Source: Streptomyces filamentosus
Lineage (GTDB): Bacteria > Actinomycetota > Actinomycetes > Streptomycetales > Streptomycetaceae
Direction of reading: 5' to 3'
DNA length: 64,000 nt
Assembly (NCBI RefSeq): GCF_014654895.1
Contig: NZ_BNBE01000001.1
Coordinates: 1,426,001 to 1,490,000 of the forward strand
Shown here: one piece after another, positions 26,788-35,573 of the stretch
Layout of the letters: the number at the start of each line of letters is the position of its first letter
Position numbering within the stretch: position 1 is the first letter of the stretch
The notes under the pieces: generated by a model
What the model saw: the letters and a program-made list of their open reading frames with translations, nothing else
What the model was told of the DNA's origin: nothing
Database searches by the model: none
Program-made: the position numbers and the translations under genes

Positions 26788-27558
26788 TCAGCCCTTGAGG
26801 GCTTCCTTCATGAGCTGCTCCATGTCCATGACCTGGTCGGCCGGCGGGGCGGTGACGGTGACCGGCTTGTCGTAGTCGCTCAGGGTGACGGTGCCCGGGT
26901 CGTCGCCGCCGGTGGTCACCACCCGGAGGACGTACGGCTTGGCGGAGTCGCGGGCCACGTACAGCGTGGTGTCGCCCTTCTTGGCGTCCTTGCCGGTGAG
27001 GACGACGGCCGGGGTGCCGTCCACGTCGGCGTCGGCGCCGCGGGTGAGACCGGTGGTCTTGGTCTCCTTCTCCATGTCCGCGAAGATCACCTTCAGGTCG
27101 CAGAACGTGTCGGAGTCGTCGGCCCCGGCGGCCTCGGCGGGGGACTTCATCCAGCGGCCCTGGAGCAGCTTGCCGAAGTCGGGGCCCTCCGAGGCGGCGT
27201 CCTCGCCACCGGTGGACGAGGTCCAGAAGGCGTCGTCGCCCTTGATGTAGAGGTCGCCGCCGGTGCCGACCATCTCGGCCTTGCCCTCGCCGGTCGTGGA
27301 CATGGTGCCCTGACAGGAGCCCTTGGAGTCGACGGTGACGTCGACGGTGGTCTCCTTGCCGTCCTCCTTGCCCGCGCCCTTCATGTGGACGGAGGTGGCG
27401 GCCTTGGTGGTGTCGAGGGACTTCTTGGCGATGTCGTCCGCCGAGAGGCCCGCGAAGGGGTCGGCCGGCTTGTCGTCGCCCTTGCCGCAGCCCGTGAGGG
27501 CGAGGGTGGCGGTCAGGCAGATCGTCGCCGCGGCCCAGAGCTTCCGGTTGGCCCTCAT
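26788..27558 (-). CDS. LppX/LprG-like lipoprotein
   Basis: A 256-aa lipoprotein. The signal peptide ends in the lipobox LALTGC-GKGDD, so Cys23 should be lipidated. The mature part shares with its neighbour PFAGLSADDIAKKSL, GGDLYIKGDDAFW, DVDGTPAVVLTGKD and TLSDYDKPVTVTAPPADQV. Related mycobacterial proteins bind or move lipids to the envelope; no substrate is known here. ATG with GAGGAG 10 nt upstream. It forms a tandem pair between adnA and adnB. Confidence 0.88.
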   Translation of the reverse strand: MRANRKLWAAATICLTATLALTGCGKGDDKPADPFAGLSADDIAKKSLDTTKAATSVHMKGAGKEDGKETTVDVTVDSKGSCQGTMSTTGEGKAEMVGTGGDLYIKGDDAFWTSSTGGEDAASEGPDFGKLLQGRWMKSPAEAAGADDSDTFCDLKVIFADMEKETKTTGLTRGADADVDGTPAVVLTGKDAKKGDTTLYVARDSAKPYVLRVVTTGGDDPGTVTLSDYDKPVTVTAPPADQVMDMEQLMKEALKG

Positions 27559-27699
27559 GCACGTACTCCTCAAGCGTGTTCGAACGCGAATGTTCACAGG
27601 TTTTCTTCACGGGGACCTTATGTGGTGCCCCGCACGCACCGGCCCACCGGGGTGGACAAAGGATGTACAAACGGAAATGTGAGTCCGGTCACCCGGTGC

Positions 27700-30600
27700 T
27701 CAGTCGACGACCTGGCGGCCCTCGGGGCGGGCGCTGCACGCGGCGCGGAAGGAGCAGGTCTCGCAGTGCCGGCCGGTGGTCGGCGCGAAGCGCTCGTCGA
27801 GGACCCGGCCGGCGGCCGTGGCGAGCAGGTCGCCGATCCACTCCCCTTCCAGGGGCTGCTGGGCCTGCACCTTGGGCAGGGCGTCGCCGCCCTCCTTCTT
27901 GGGGGCGGCCTGGCGCAGCTGGACGAGTTCGGCGCCGCCGGGTTCGGGGCGGTCGCCGTCGAGGACGCCGTCGAGGGCGCCCTCGCGGACGGCGAGCTGG
28001 TAGACGGCGAGCTGCGGGTGGTGGGCGACCTCGTCCCGGGTGGGGGCGGCCTTGCCGGTCTTGAAGTCGACGACGTACGCCCGGCCCTGCTCGTCGGTCT
28101 CCACGCGGTCCATGGAGCCGCGGATGCGGACCTGGTACTCCCCCGCCTCCAGGGTGACGTCGAAGCCGTGCTCGGAGGCGGCGGGGGTGCGGCCGCCGCG
28201 GTCCATGACGTGCCAGCGCAGGAAGCGTTCGAGCGCCACGCGCGCGTGGCCCTTCTCCTGTTCGGACTTCCAGGGGGCGTCGAAGGCGAGGGCGTCCCAC
28301 ACGGTGTCCAGCCGGGCCATGAGGACGTCCAGGTCGGCGGGGGTGCGGCCGGAGGCGACCTCGTCGGCGAGGACGTGGACGACGTTGCCGAAGCCCTGGG
28401 CGGCGGAGGCCGGTTCGGCGGCCTTCACCTCGCGGCCGAGGAACCACTGGAGGGAGCAGGTGGCGGCCAGGTTCTCCAGGGCGCTCGGGGAGAGCGCCAC
28501 GGGCCGGTCCCGGTCGCGCAGCGGCACGGCGGAGCGGGTGGGTTCGTGCAGGCCCCACCAGCGGTCCGGGTGGGCGGCCGGGACCATGGGCTGACCGTCC
28601 TCGTCGGTGAGGGCGGCCAGTTCGGCGAGGCGGTGGGCGGCGGCGTCCCGGAGCGCGGGCGAGGCGGCCGGGTCGACGGTGGTGGCGCGCAGCTCGGCGA
28701 CGAGCGCGGAGACGGCGAGCGGGCGGCGGGGGCGGCCGGGCACGTCCTTCGGTTCGGTGCCCAGCTCGGTGAGGAAGCGGGAGGGCTGGTCGCCGTCCTC
28801 GGCGGGGGCCTTCACGGCGGTGACGACGAGCCGTTCGCGGGCGCGGGTGGCCGCCACGTAGAAGAGGCGGCGCTCCTCGGCGAGGAGGGCGCCCGGGGTG
28901 AGCGGTTCGGCGAGGCCGTCGCGGCCGATCCGGTCGGCTTCGAGGAGGGAGCCGCGGCGGCGCAGGTCCGGCCACACTCCCTCCTGGAGGCCCGCGACGA
29001 CGACGAGGTCCCACTCCAGGCCCTTGGAGCGGTGGGCCGTCATCAGGCGGACGGAGTCCGGGCGGGTGTGCCGGCGGGTGAGGGTGTCGGCGGCGATGTC
29101 CTGGGCGTCGAGCTCTTCGAGGAAGTTGAGCACGCCCCGGCCGCCGAGCCGTTCCTCGGCGCGGGCCGCGGTCTCGAAGAGGGCGCAGACGGCGTCGAGG
29201 TCGCGGTCGGCGTTGCGGCCGGCGGGGCCGCCTCGGAGGGCGGCGCGCTCCAGGCGGGCGGGCCAGGGGGTGCCGCTCCACAGCACCCACAGGGCCTCCT
29301 CGGCGGTGCCGCCGTCGGCGAGCAGCCGCCGGGCCTCCTGGAGGAGCTTGCCGAGCCGCTGGGCGCCGCGGGCGTGGCCGGGGTCGTGGGCGGCGAGGCG
29401 TTCGGGCTCGGCGAGGGCGCGGGCGAGGAGGATGTCGGAGGGCGGCGGGAGCCGGTCGCCCGCGGCGCGCCGCTCGTCGCGGAGGGCGCGGCCGAGCCTC
29501 CTCAGGTCGGCGGGGTCGATGCCGGCGAGGGGGGAGGCGAGGAGTTCGAGCGCGGTTTCCGTGGGGAGCCAGGTGGGCTCCTCCGGTGCGGGACCCGCGG
29601 GTGCGGGTTCGTCCGGGGCGGGGGCGGGCTCGTCCGGGGCGGGGGCGGGGGCGGCCGCGGGCTCGGAGGACGGTGCGGCGCTGTGGTCGGCCACGGGCTC
29701 GGAGGACGGCGCGGGCTCGGAGGACGGCGCGGCGTCGTGGTCGGTCGCGGACTCGGGGGCCTGTGCGGCGTCGTGGTCGGTCGCGTCCCTCCGTTCCGCC
29801 CCCGCCGTCGGCAGGGCGGCTCCCGCCACCGCGCGGAGGGCCAGCAGGAGGGGGGCCACGGCCGGTTCGTGGCGGAGGGGGGTGTCGGCGGCGTCGGTCT
29901 CGACGGGGACGCCGGCCGAGGTGAGGGCGCGGCGGAGGGAGGGGAGGGCGGCGGCGGCGCGGGTGAGGACGGCCATCGACTGCCAGGGGACGCCGTCCTC
30001 CAGGTGGGCGCGGCGCAGCAGGTCGGCGATGTTCTCGGCCTCGGCGGAGGCGGTCGGGTAGGTGTACGCCTCGGCCCGGCCGCCGTCCCGTACCGGCGTC
30101 AGTTCGCGGTGGGCGCGGACCTTCTCGGCGGGCAGCCGGGTCATCGGCATCCGGCGGGTGAGCTGCCGGGTGGCGGCGAGGAGGTCCGCGCCGGAGCGGC
30201 GGGAGGTGCCGAGGACGCGGACGGGGGCCCCTCCGAAGGCGGCGGGGAAGTCGAGGATGCCGTTGACGTCGGCGCCGCGGAAGGCGTAGATCGACTGGTC
30301 GGGGTCGCCGAGGGCGACGACCGTGTTCCGGCCGCCGCCGGTGAGCGCGGTGAGCAGCCGGACCTGGGCGGGGTCGGTGTCCTGGTACTCGTCGACGTAG
30401 ACGGCGTCGTACGCGGGCAGGGTGGTCCGCTCGGCGAGCAGGACCGCCCGGTGGACCAGTTCGGTGTAGTCGAGGACGCCCTGGAGGTCGAGGACGTCGA
30501 GGTACTCGGCGAGGAAGCCGGCGGCGGCCTTCCAGTCGGGGCGGCCGACGCGTTCGGCGAAGCGGCGCAGTTCGTCGGGGCCGAGGCCGAGCTCGCGGGA

Positions 30601-31197
30601 GCGGGCGAGGACGGCGCGGACCTCGTCGGCGAAGCCGCGGGTGGTGAGGCAGGCACGGAGTTCGTCGGGCCAGCGGACGCCCGCGAGGTCGCCCCGTTCG
30701 AGGTCGATCTGGCCGGCGAGGAGCTCGCGGACGGCGAGGTCCTGCTCGGGGCCGGAGAGCAGCCGGAGGGGTTCGGCGAAGAGCTCGGCGTCCTGGTGGG
30801 CGCGGACGAGGGCGTAGCAGTACGAGTGGAAGGTGGTGGCCTGGGGCGGGCGGCGGCCGCCGAGCCGGGTGGCCATCCGGTCGCGGAGTTCGACGGCGGC
30901 CTTGCGGCTGAAGGTGAGGACGAGGATCCGCTCGGGGTCGGCGCCCCGCTCCATGCGGGCGGCGACGGCCTCCACCAGCGTCGTCGTCTTGCCGGTGCCG
31001 GGTCCGGCGAGGACGAGGAGCGGTCCCCGGTCGTGCTCAACCACCGCCCGCTGCGCTGCGTCCAGCTGAGGGGGATCCACCGGGGCCGGGGCCGTGCGCA
31101 CCAGCCGGTACGCGCCGGGGGTCCGCTGCCGGCCCGCTCCCGGGTACGGCTGTCCCTGGTGCGGCGGCGTCGGCCGGGTGGTGGAGGAGGAACTCAC
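27700..31197 (-). CDS. adnA: AdnA-like helicase-nuclease subunit
   Basis: A 1,165-aa helicase-nuclease. Walker A is AGPGTGKTTTLVEAV (~64-78), as in mycobacterial AdnA; motif II VYVDEYQDTD, GDPDQSIYAFRGAD, and TAHRSKGLEWD. The C-terminal RecB nuclease has GSMDRVE, YVVDFKTGK and HPQLAVYQLA. A cysteine in LAATCSLQWF plus CETCSFRAAC near the end gives the Cx(n)CxxCx5C pattern of AddB-type iron-sulfur nucleases. Residues ~490-565 are a low-complexity Asp/Glu/Pro/Ala/Ser insert. Partner of adnB in end resection. GTG start with only a weak ribosome binding site. Confidence 0.9.
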   Translation of the reverse strand: MSSSSTTRPTPPHQGQPYPGAGRQRTPGAYRLVRTAPAPVDPPQLDAAQRAVVEHDRGPLLVLAGPGTGKTTTLVEAVAARMERGADPERILVLTFSRKAAVELRDRMATRLGGRRPPQATTFHSYCYALVRAHQDAELFAEPLRLLSGPEQDLAVRELLAGQIDLERGDLAGVRWPDELRACLTTRGFADEVRAVLARSRELGLGPDELRRFAERVGRPDWKAAAGFLAEYLDVLDLQGVLDYTELVHRAVLLAERTTLPAYDAVYVDEYQDTDPAQVRLLTALTGGGRNTVVALGDPDQSIYAFRGADVNGILDFPAAFGGAPVRVLGTSRRSGADLLAATRQLTRRMPMTRLPAEKVRAHRELTPVRDGGRAEAYTYPTASAEAENIADLLRRAHLEDGVPWQSMAVLTRAAAALPSLRRALTSAGVPVETDAADTPLRHEPAVAPLLLALRAVAGAALPTAGAERRDATDHDAAQAPESATDHDAAPSSEPAPSSEPVADHSAAPSSEPAAAPAPAPDEPAPAPDEPAPAGPAPEEPTWLPTETALELLASPLAGIDPADLRRLGRALRDERRAAGDRLPPPSDILLARALAEPERLAAHDPGHARGAQRLGKLLQEARRLLADGGTAEEALWVLWSGTPWPARLERAALRGGPAGRNADRDLDAVCALFETAARAEERLGGRGVLNFLEELDAQDIAADTLTRRHTRPDSVRLMTAHRSKGLEWDLVVVAGLQEGVWPDLRRRGSLLEADRIGRDGLAEPLTPGALLAEERRLFYVAATRARERLVVTAVKAPAEDGDQPSRFLTELGTEPKDVPGRPRRPLAVSALVAELRATTVDPAASPALRDAAAHRLAELAALTDEDGQPMVPAAHPDRWWGLHEPTRSAVPLRDRDRPVALSPSALENLAATCSLQWFLGREVKAAEPASAAQGFGNVVHVLADEVASGRTPADLDVLMARLDTVWDALAFDAPWKSEQEKGHARVALERFLRWHVMDRGGRTPAASEHGFDVTLEAGEYQVRIRGSMDRVETDEQGRAYVVDFKTGKAAPTRDEVAHHPQLAVYQLAVREGALDGVLDGDRPEPGGAELVQLRQAAPKKEGGDALPKVQAQQPLEGEWIGDLLATAAGRVLDERFAPTTGRHCETCSFRAACSARPEGRQVVD

Positions 31198-31514
31198 GTG
31201 GTGGGCCGGTCCTGGTCGGTGGTGACGTGGTGCGGGTGGCGCCGGTGACGGCGGCGCGCGGAGCGGTACGGGCCCCGGCACGCGCGCGGGCACACGGCAG
31301 CGCGCGGTCCCGGGTCCGTACCGCTCCGCGCGCCGTCGCCGGACCGGTCGCGCCCGCCGACGTTACGCGAAACCGGGCCGCCGCGGGGCCCGGTCTCCCG
31401 GACCGGACGGCCCCGGCACCCCGCCCCACCGGGCCCGCGGGGGCCCGTGTGAGATCCCGCACGCCCGCCTCCGGAGCCGTGCCGTCCGGGACCTGGCTCC
31501 CGGACGCCGGACCC
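31198..31514. other. 317-bp non-coding gap upstream of adnA with a large inverted repeat
   Basis: No gene seen. It holds a 19-bp perfect inverted repeat, GGCGCGCGGAGCGGTACGG at 31253-31271 and its complement at 31316-31334, separated by 44 GC-rich nt. The repeat lies between the end of the alkyltransferase-like gene and the adnA start. It may be a terminator for the former, an RNA element in the adnA leader, or both. The rest is GC-rich with no recognisable promoter. Confidence 0.7.
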
Positions 31515-31931
31515 TCAGGCGTCGGGCCCCGCGCGGTCCGGCTCACCCGGGGCGGTCCCGTCCGGGGCGGTCCCGTCCCAGCGGGCCCGGCGCATGTCGA
31601 TCCTCGGGAGGTGGTCCCCGGCGGACGGGCCGCGTTCGCGCAGGGGGGTGCCCTCGGCGCGGTAGTGGCCGAGGGCCCGCAGCTCGTGGCCGGGCAGCAG
31701 GGTGCCGTCGGAGCGGACGACGCGCCACCACGGGGCGGCCCCGCCGTAGAGCGCCATCACGCGGCCGACCTGGCGGGGGCCGCCCTCGCCGAGCCACTCG
31801 GCGACGTCGCCGTACGTCATCACGCGGCCCGGCGGAATGCCGTCGGCGACGTCGAGCACCGCCTCCGCGTAGGGGGGCAGCTCCCCCTCCTGGGCGGAGT
31901 CGTCCGCTCCGCCCGCTGCGGTCTGCCCCAT
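31515..31931 (-). CDS. Alkyltransferase-like protein (MGMT family, no catalytic Cys)
   Basis: A 138-aa DNA-binding protein of the alkyltransferase-like (ATL) group. The fold signatures are AVLDVADGIPPGRVMTYGDVAEWLG and RQVGRVMALYGG. At the active site, where O6-alkylguanine transferases have PCHRV, this reads PWWRVV, so the acceptor cysteine is a tryptophan. Such proteins flag O6-alkylguanine for nucleotide excision repair instead of repairing it. A 25-residue Asp/Pro/Gly tail is extra. It stands upstream of adnA on the same strand, in keeping with a repair locus. Confidence 0.9.
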   Translation of the reverse strand: MGQTAAGGADDSAQEGELPPYAEAVLDVADGIPPGRVMTYGDVAEWLGEGGPRQVGRVMALYGGAAPWWRVVRSDGTLLPGHELRALGHYRAEGTPLRERGPSAGDHLPRIDMRRARWDGTAPDGTAPGEPDRAGPDA

Positions 31932-32090
31932 GGGTCCCTCCCGGCTCGTCCGTCACATCCTGCCTCACCGCACCGACATGGCCCTGATGCCTCCGCGGGG
32001 CGGTTCTTCGTGCCACCATCGTGCGGGCGGTGACTGGTGATACGAGATCGACAGCGGCAGACGCAAGCAGAAGTACGCGCAGAGACGGAC

Positions 32091-34742
32091 ATGGTGATGG
32101 GTCAGGACACACAGCCTCCGGGTGAGGCTCGGCCCGACGTGCCCGAGCGGGTCTCCGGCGACGAACCGCTGCTCGCGGCCCGTGTCCACCGGCCCTCCGA
32201 CCTGATGCGCCTGCTCGCCGGGGTGCTCGCCATCGCCGTCGTCCTCGCCATCGCCGCCTTCGCCCACGGCACCACCTCCGGCCTGGAGCAGGACATCAAC
32301 AAGGGGGCGGTCGGCGCCCCCGACGTCTTCGTCAAGATCGCCGGGCTCGTCTCGTCGATCGCGATCCTGGTGCTGCCGGTGGCGTTCGCCATCGAGCGGC
32401 TGGTGAAACGGGACGGGCTGCGGATCGCCGACGGCGTGCTCGCGGCCGTCCTCGCGCACGGCGTCACCCTCGCGATCGACCTGTGGGTGGCGAAGGCCGC
32501 CCCGGACACCATCCAGGACGCGCTGACCCAGCCGGCGAGCGGCGGCGGGCTGACGGACCCGGTGCACAACTACCTCGCGCCGGTGATCGCGTACATGACG
32601 GCCGTGGGGATGGCCCGCAGACCGCGCTGGCGGTTCTCGCTGTGGCTGGTGCTGCTGCTCGACGCCTTCACCATGCTGGTGGCCGGCTACACCACCGCCT
32701 TCTCGATCATCCTCACCGTGCTGATCGGCTGGACGGTGGCGTACGGCACGCTGTACGCGGTCGGCTCGCCGAACGTCCGGCCGACCGGCCAGACCCTCCT
32801 CGCCGGACTGCGCCGGGTCGGCTTCCGGCCGGTGACGGCGCTGCGCGCGGAGGAGATGCCGGAGACCGCGGAGAGCGGGGACCGGGGCCGCCGGTACCTC
32901 GTGACGCTGGAGGAGGGCGCGCCGCTGGACGTGACGGTCGTGGACCGGGAGCAGCAGGCGCACGGCTTCTTCTACCGGCTGTGGCGGCGGATCACCCTGC
33001 GGACGGTGACCACCCGCCGCTCGATCGTCTCGCTGCGGCAAGCCCTGGAGCAGGAGGCGCTGCTCGCGTACGCGGCGATCGCGGCGGGGGCGAACGCGCC
33101 GAAGCTGATCGCCACCTCGGAGCTGGGGCCGGACGCGGTGATGCTCGTGTACGAGCACATCGGCGGGCGGAGCCTGGACTCGCTGGACGACGACGAGGTC
33201 ACCGACGAGCTGGTGCGCAGCGCGTGGCGACAGGTGCGGGCGCTCCAGTCGCGGCGGATCGCGCACCGCAGGCTGTCGGGGGACGCGATCCTGGTGGATC
33301 GTTCCGGCAGGGTGTTCCTGACGGATCTGCGGGGCGGCGAGATCGCGGCGGGCGATCTGGTGCTGCGGATGGACATCGCCCAGTTCCTGACCACCCTGGG
33401 CCTGCGGGTCGGGGCGGAGCGGGCGGTGGCGGCGGCCGTGGAGGTGCTGGGTCCGGACGCGGTGGCGGACTGTCTGCCGCTGCTCCAGCCGATCGCGCTG
33501 AGCCGGTCGACCCGTGCCACCCTGCGCAGGCTGGCGCGGGAGCGTTCGCAGCGGGAGCGGGAGGCGGTCCTCGCGGCCTCCGAGGCGGCGAAGCGGGAGC
33601 GGGAGCGGGCCAAGGCCGCGGCGCACGCGGGGCTGCCGGCGGCCGGGGCCGACCCGAAGGCCGAGAAGGCCGAGAAGAAGGCCGACAAGAAGGCGGAGAA
33701 GCGGGCGCTCGACGAGGCCCTGGACGAGGCCCGCGAGGAGGACCTGCTCGCGCAGATCCGCCGGCAGGTGCTGCTGATCCGGCCGCAGGCCCCGGTGGAG
33801 CCGGTGCGGCTGGAGAGGATCAAGCCGCGGACGCTGATCTCGATGATCGCGGGTGCGGTCGCCGCGTACTTCCTGCTGTCGCAGATCGCCCGGACGCCGC
33901 TGTCCACGATCGGCGAGGCGGACTGGCGGTGGGTGGCGGCGGCGGTGTTCTTCTCCTCGTTCAGCTACGTGGCGGCGGCGATGAGCCTGCTCGGCTTCGT
34001 GCCGGAGCGGGTCGGGTTCTGGCGGACGGTGGTGGCGCAGGTCGCCGGTTCGTTCGTGAAGATCGTCGCCCCGGCGGCGGTCGGCGGCGTCGCGCTCAAC
34101 ACCCGCTTCCTCCAGCGCGCGGGCGTGCGCCCGGGGCTCGCGGTGGCGAGCGTCGGCGCCTCGCAGCTCTTCGGGCTGGGGGCGCACATCCTGCTGCTGC
34201 TCTCCTTCGGCTATCTGACGGGCACCGAGAAGTCGCAGTCGTTCACCCCGTCGAGGACGGTCATCGCGGGTCTGCTGACGGTCGCGGTGCTGGTGCTCGT
34301 GGTGACGGCGATCCCGTTCATGCGGAAGTTCGTCTCGACCCGGCTGCGGTCGCTCTTCGCGGGCGTGGTGCCGCGCATGCTGGACGTGCTCCAGCGGCCG
34401 ATGAAGCTGGTGACGGGCATCGGCGGGATGCTGCTGCTGACCGGTGCGTTCGTCCTCTGCCTGGACGCGTCGATCCGGGCCTTCGGGCACGGGAACGTGT
34501 CGATCAGCTACGCGAGCGTGGCCGTGGTCTTCCTCGCGGGCAACGCCCTGGGCTCGGCGGCGCCGACGCCCGGCGGCGTCGGCGCGGTCGAGGGCGCGCT
34601 CACCCTCGGCCTGGTCACGGTGGGCCTGCCCTTCGAGGTCGCCACCCCGGCGGTCCTCCTCTACCGGCTGCTGACCCTGTGGCTGCCGGTCCTGCCGGGC
34701 TGGATCTGCTTCAACTGGCTGACGAAGCGGGAGGCGCTGTAG
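32091..34742 (+). CDS. Flippase-like (UPF0104/MprF-type) membrane protein with embedded kinase-like domain
   Basis: An ~883-aa membrane protein. An N-terminal bundle of five to six helices (~30-250) is followed by a soluble kinase-like domain (~260-480; VMLVYEHIGGRSLDSL, HRRLSGDAILVD, FLTDLRGG). A Lys/Glu/Ala-rich coiled coil (~500-560) leads to a C-terminal UPF0104/LPG-synthase transmembrane domain of about eight helices with AAPTPGGVGAVEGAL. The kinase-like part lacks a canonical HRD (HRR) and DFG (DLR), so it is probably not catalytic. ATG at 32091 chosen; GTG at 32037 would add 18 residues. The C-terminal domain suggests lipid or glycolipid translocation. Confidence 0.85.
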   Translation: MVMGQDTQPPGEARPDVPERVSGDEPLLAARVHRPSDLMRLLAGVLAIAVVLAIAAFAHGTTSGLEQDINKGAVGAPDVFVKIAGLVSSIAILVLPVAFAIERLVKRDGLRIADGVLAAVLAHGVTLAIDLWVAKAAPDTIQDALTQPASGGGLTDPVHNYLAPVIAYMTAVGMARRPRWRFSLWLVLLLDAFTMLVAGYTTAFSIILTVLIGWTVAYGTLYAVGSPNVRPTGQTLLAGLRRVGFRPVTALRAEEMPETAESGDRGRRYLVTLEEGAPLDVTVVDREQQAHGFFYRLWRRITLRTVTTRRSIVSLRQALEQEALLAYAAIAAGANAPKLIATSELGPDAVMLVYEHIGGRSLDSLDDDEVTDELVRSAWRQVRALQSRRIAHRRLSGDAILVDRSGRVFLTDLRGGEIAAGDLVLRMDIAQFLTTLGLRVGAERAVAAAVEVLGPDAVADCLPLLQPIALSRSTRATLRRLARERSQREREAVLAASEAAKRERERAKAAAHAGLPAAGADPKAEKAEKKADKKAEKRALDEALDEAREEDLLAQIRRQVLLIRPQAPVEPVRLERIKPRTLISMIAGAVAAYFLLSQIARTPLSTIGEADWRWVAAAVFFSSFSYVAAAMSLLGFVPERVGFWRTVVAQVAGSFVKIVAPAAVGGVALNTRFLQRAGVRPGLAVASVGASQLFGLGAHILLLLSFGYLTGTEKSQSFTPSRTVIAGLLTVAVLVLVVTAIPFMRKFVSTRLRSLFAGVVPRMLDVLQRPMKLVTGIGGMLLLTGAFVLCLDASIRAFGHGNVSISYASVAVVFLAGNALGSAAPTPGGVGAVEGALTLGLVTVGLPFEVATPAVLLYRLLTLWLPVLPGWICFNWLTKREAL

Positions 34743-34770
34743 CCCGCGCCCTCCGGCCGCGTCCTCCGGC

Positions 34771-35358
34771 TCACCCGTGGAGGGCGACGAGGAAGCCGAG
34801 CAGCAGCACCGAGCAGCCGACCTCGGCGGCGCCCACCACCGCCACCTTCAGGCCCCGGCCGGGCAGGACGGCGGCGCGGGCGAGGTAGCAAGCAGAGGGG
34901 ACGGCCAGCCAGGGGTCCAGCAGGGCCGCCGCGACCAGCGCCGCCGCGTGGTGGGCGACCGAGCCCCTGCGGTACGCCTCCGACCGCCGCTCGCGGATCA
35001 TCGTCTTCACGTACGGGACGGTGCCGGCGAAGTACAGCAGGCAGGCGAGCGCGGGGGCGAGCCCCTCGGCGAGCGTGCCGCCGCCCGCCCGGTGGGCGAC
35101 GAGCAGCATCCCGCAGGCGGGGACGACGGCGGCGAGGCCGTTGACGAGGGCCCGCTCCCGGTTGCGGCGGGCGTGGAGGACGTTCACCGCGAGGAAGGGC
35201 GCCATGAGGGCCGCGGCGACGAGCAGCCACGGGGCCGCGGCCAGGAGCGGCAGGCCGAGGGCGAGCGCGGCGGTGGCGAAGGCCAGGGCGGGGCGGTGGT
35301 GCCGTGCGGCGGCCCGGGGGTTGCGGGAGGCGCGTCGGAGCCGTACCCACTGCTCGGC
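34771..35358 (-). pseudogene. Truncated YwiC-like membrane protein gene
   Basis: An ATG-initiated ORF at 34771-35205 (144 aa) covers the C-terminal two thirds of a YwiC-like integral membrane protein (FLAVNVLHARRNRERALVNG, FAGTVPYVKTMIRERRSEAY, LARAAVLPGRGLK). The reading frame and apparent similarity continue upstream (LALGLPLLAAAPWLL, AEQWVRLRR) to about 35358 without any start codon. The usual N-terminus containing a QHGAWAM-like motif is absent from all three frames up to the next gene. It looks like a 5'-truncated remnant; a shortened functional protein from 35205 is possible but would start within a membrane segment. Confidence 0.55.
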
Positions 35359-35573
35359 GTGGCCGCCTGCGTCGCCTCGGGCCTGCGGGCGGCGGAGACG
35401 GTGGCGGGAGCGGGAGCGGTGACGATGCCGGGGCGGACGCCGGGGGCGGGGACGATGCCGGGAGCGGCGCAGGCGTCGGGGCCGGGGCCGCGGGGCCGCT
35501 GACCGCGTCGGCCGGACACCCGCTTGGGGGTGCGTCCCGCGCGGGGACGGGGCGGGCGGCGGAGCATGAGGGC

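Noticed and set aside
25411..31248. A 1,945-codon open frame on the plus strand opposite adnA and the exported-protein genes
   Set aside because: Antisense to three well-supported genes. Its Gly/Val/Ala/Arg/Glu-rich composition with no motifs is the usual shadow of GC3-biased coding sequence.
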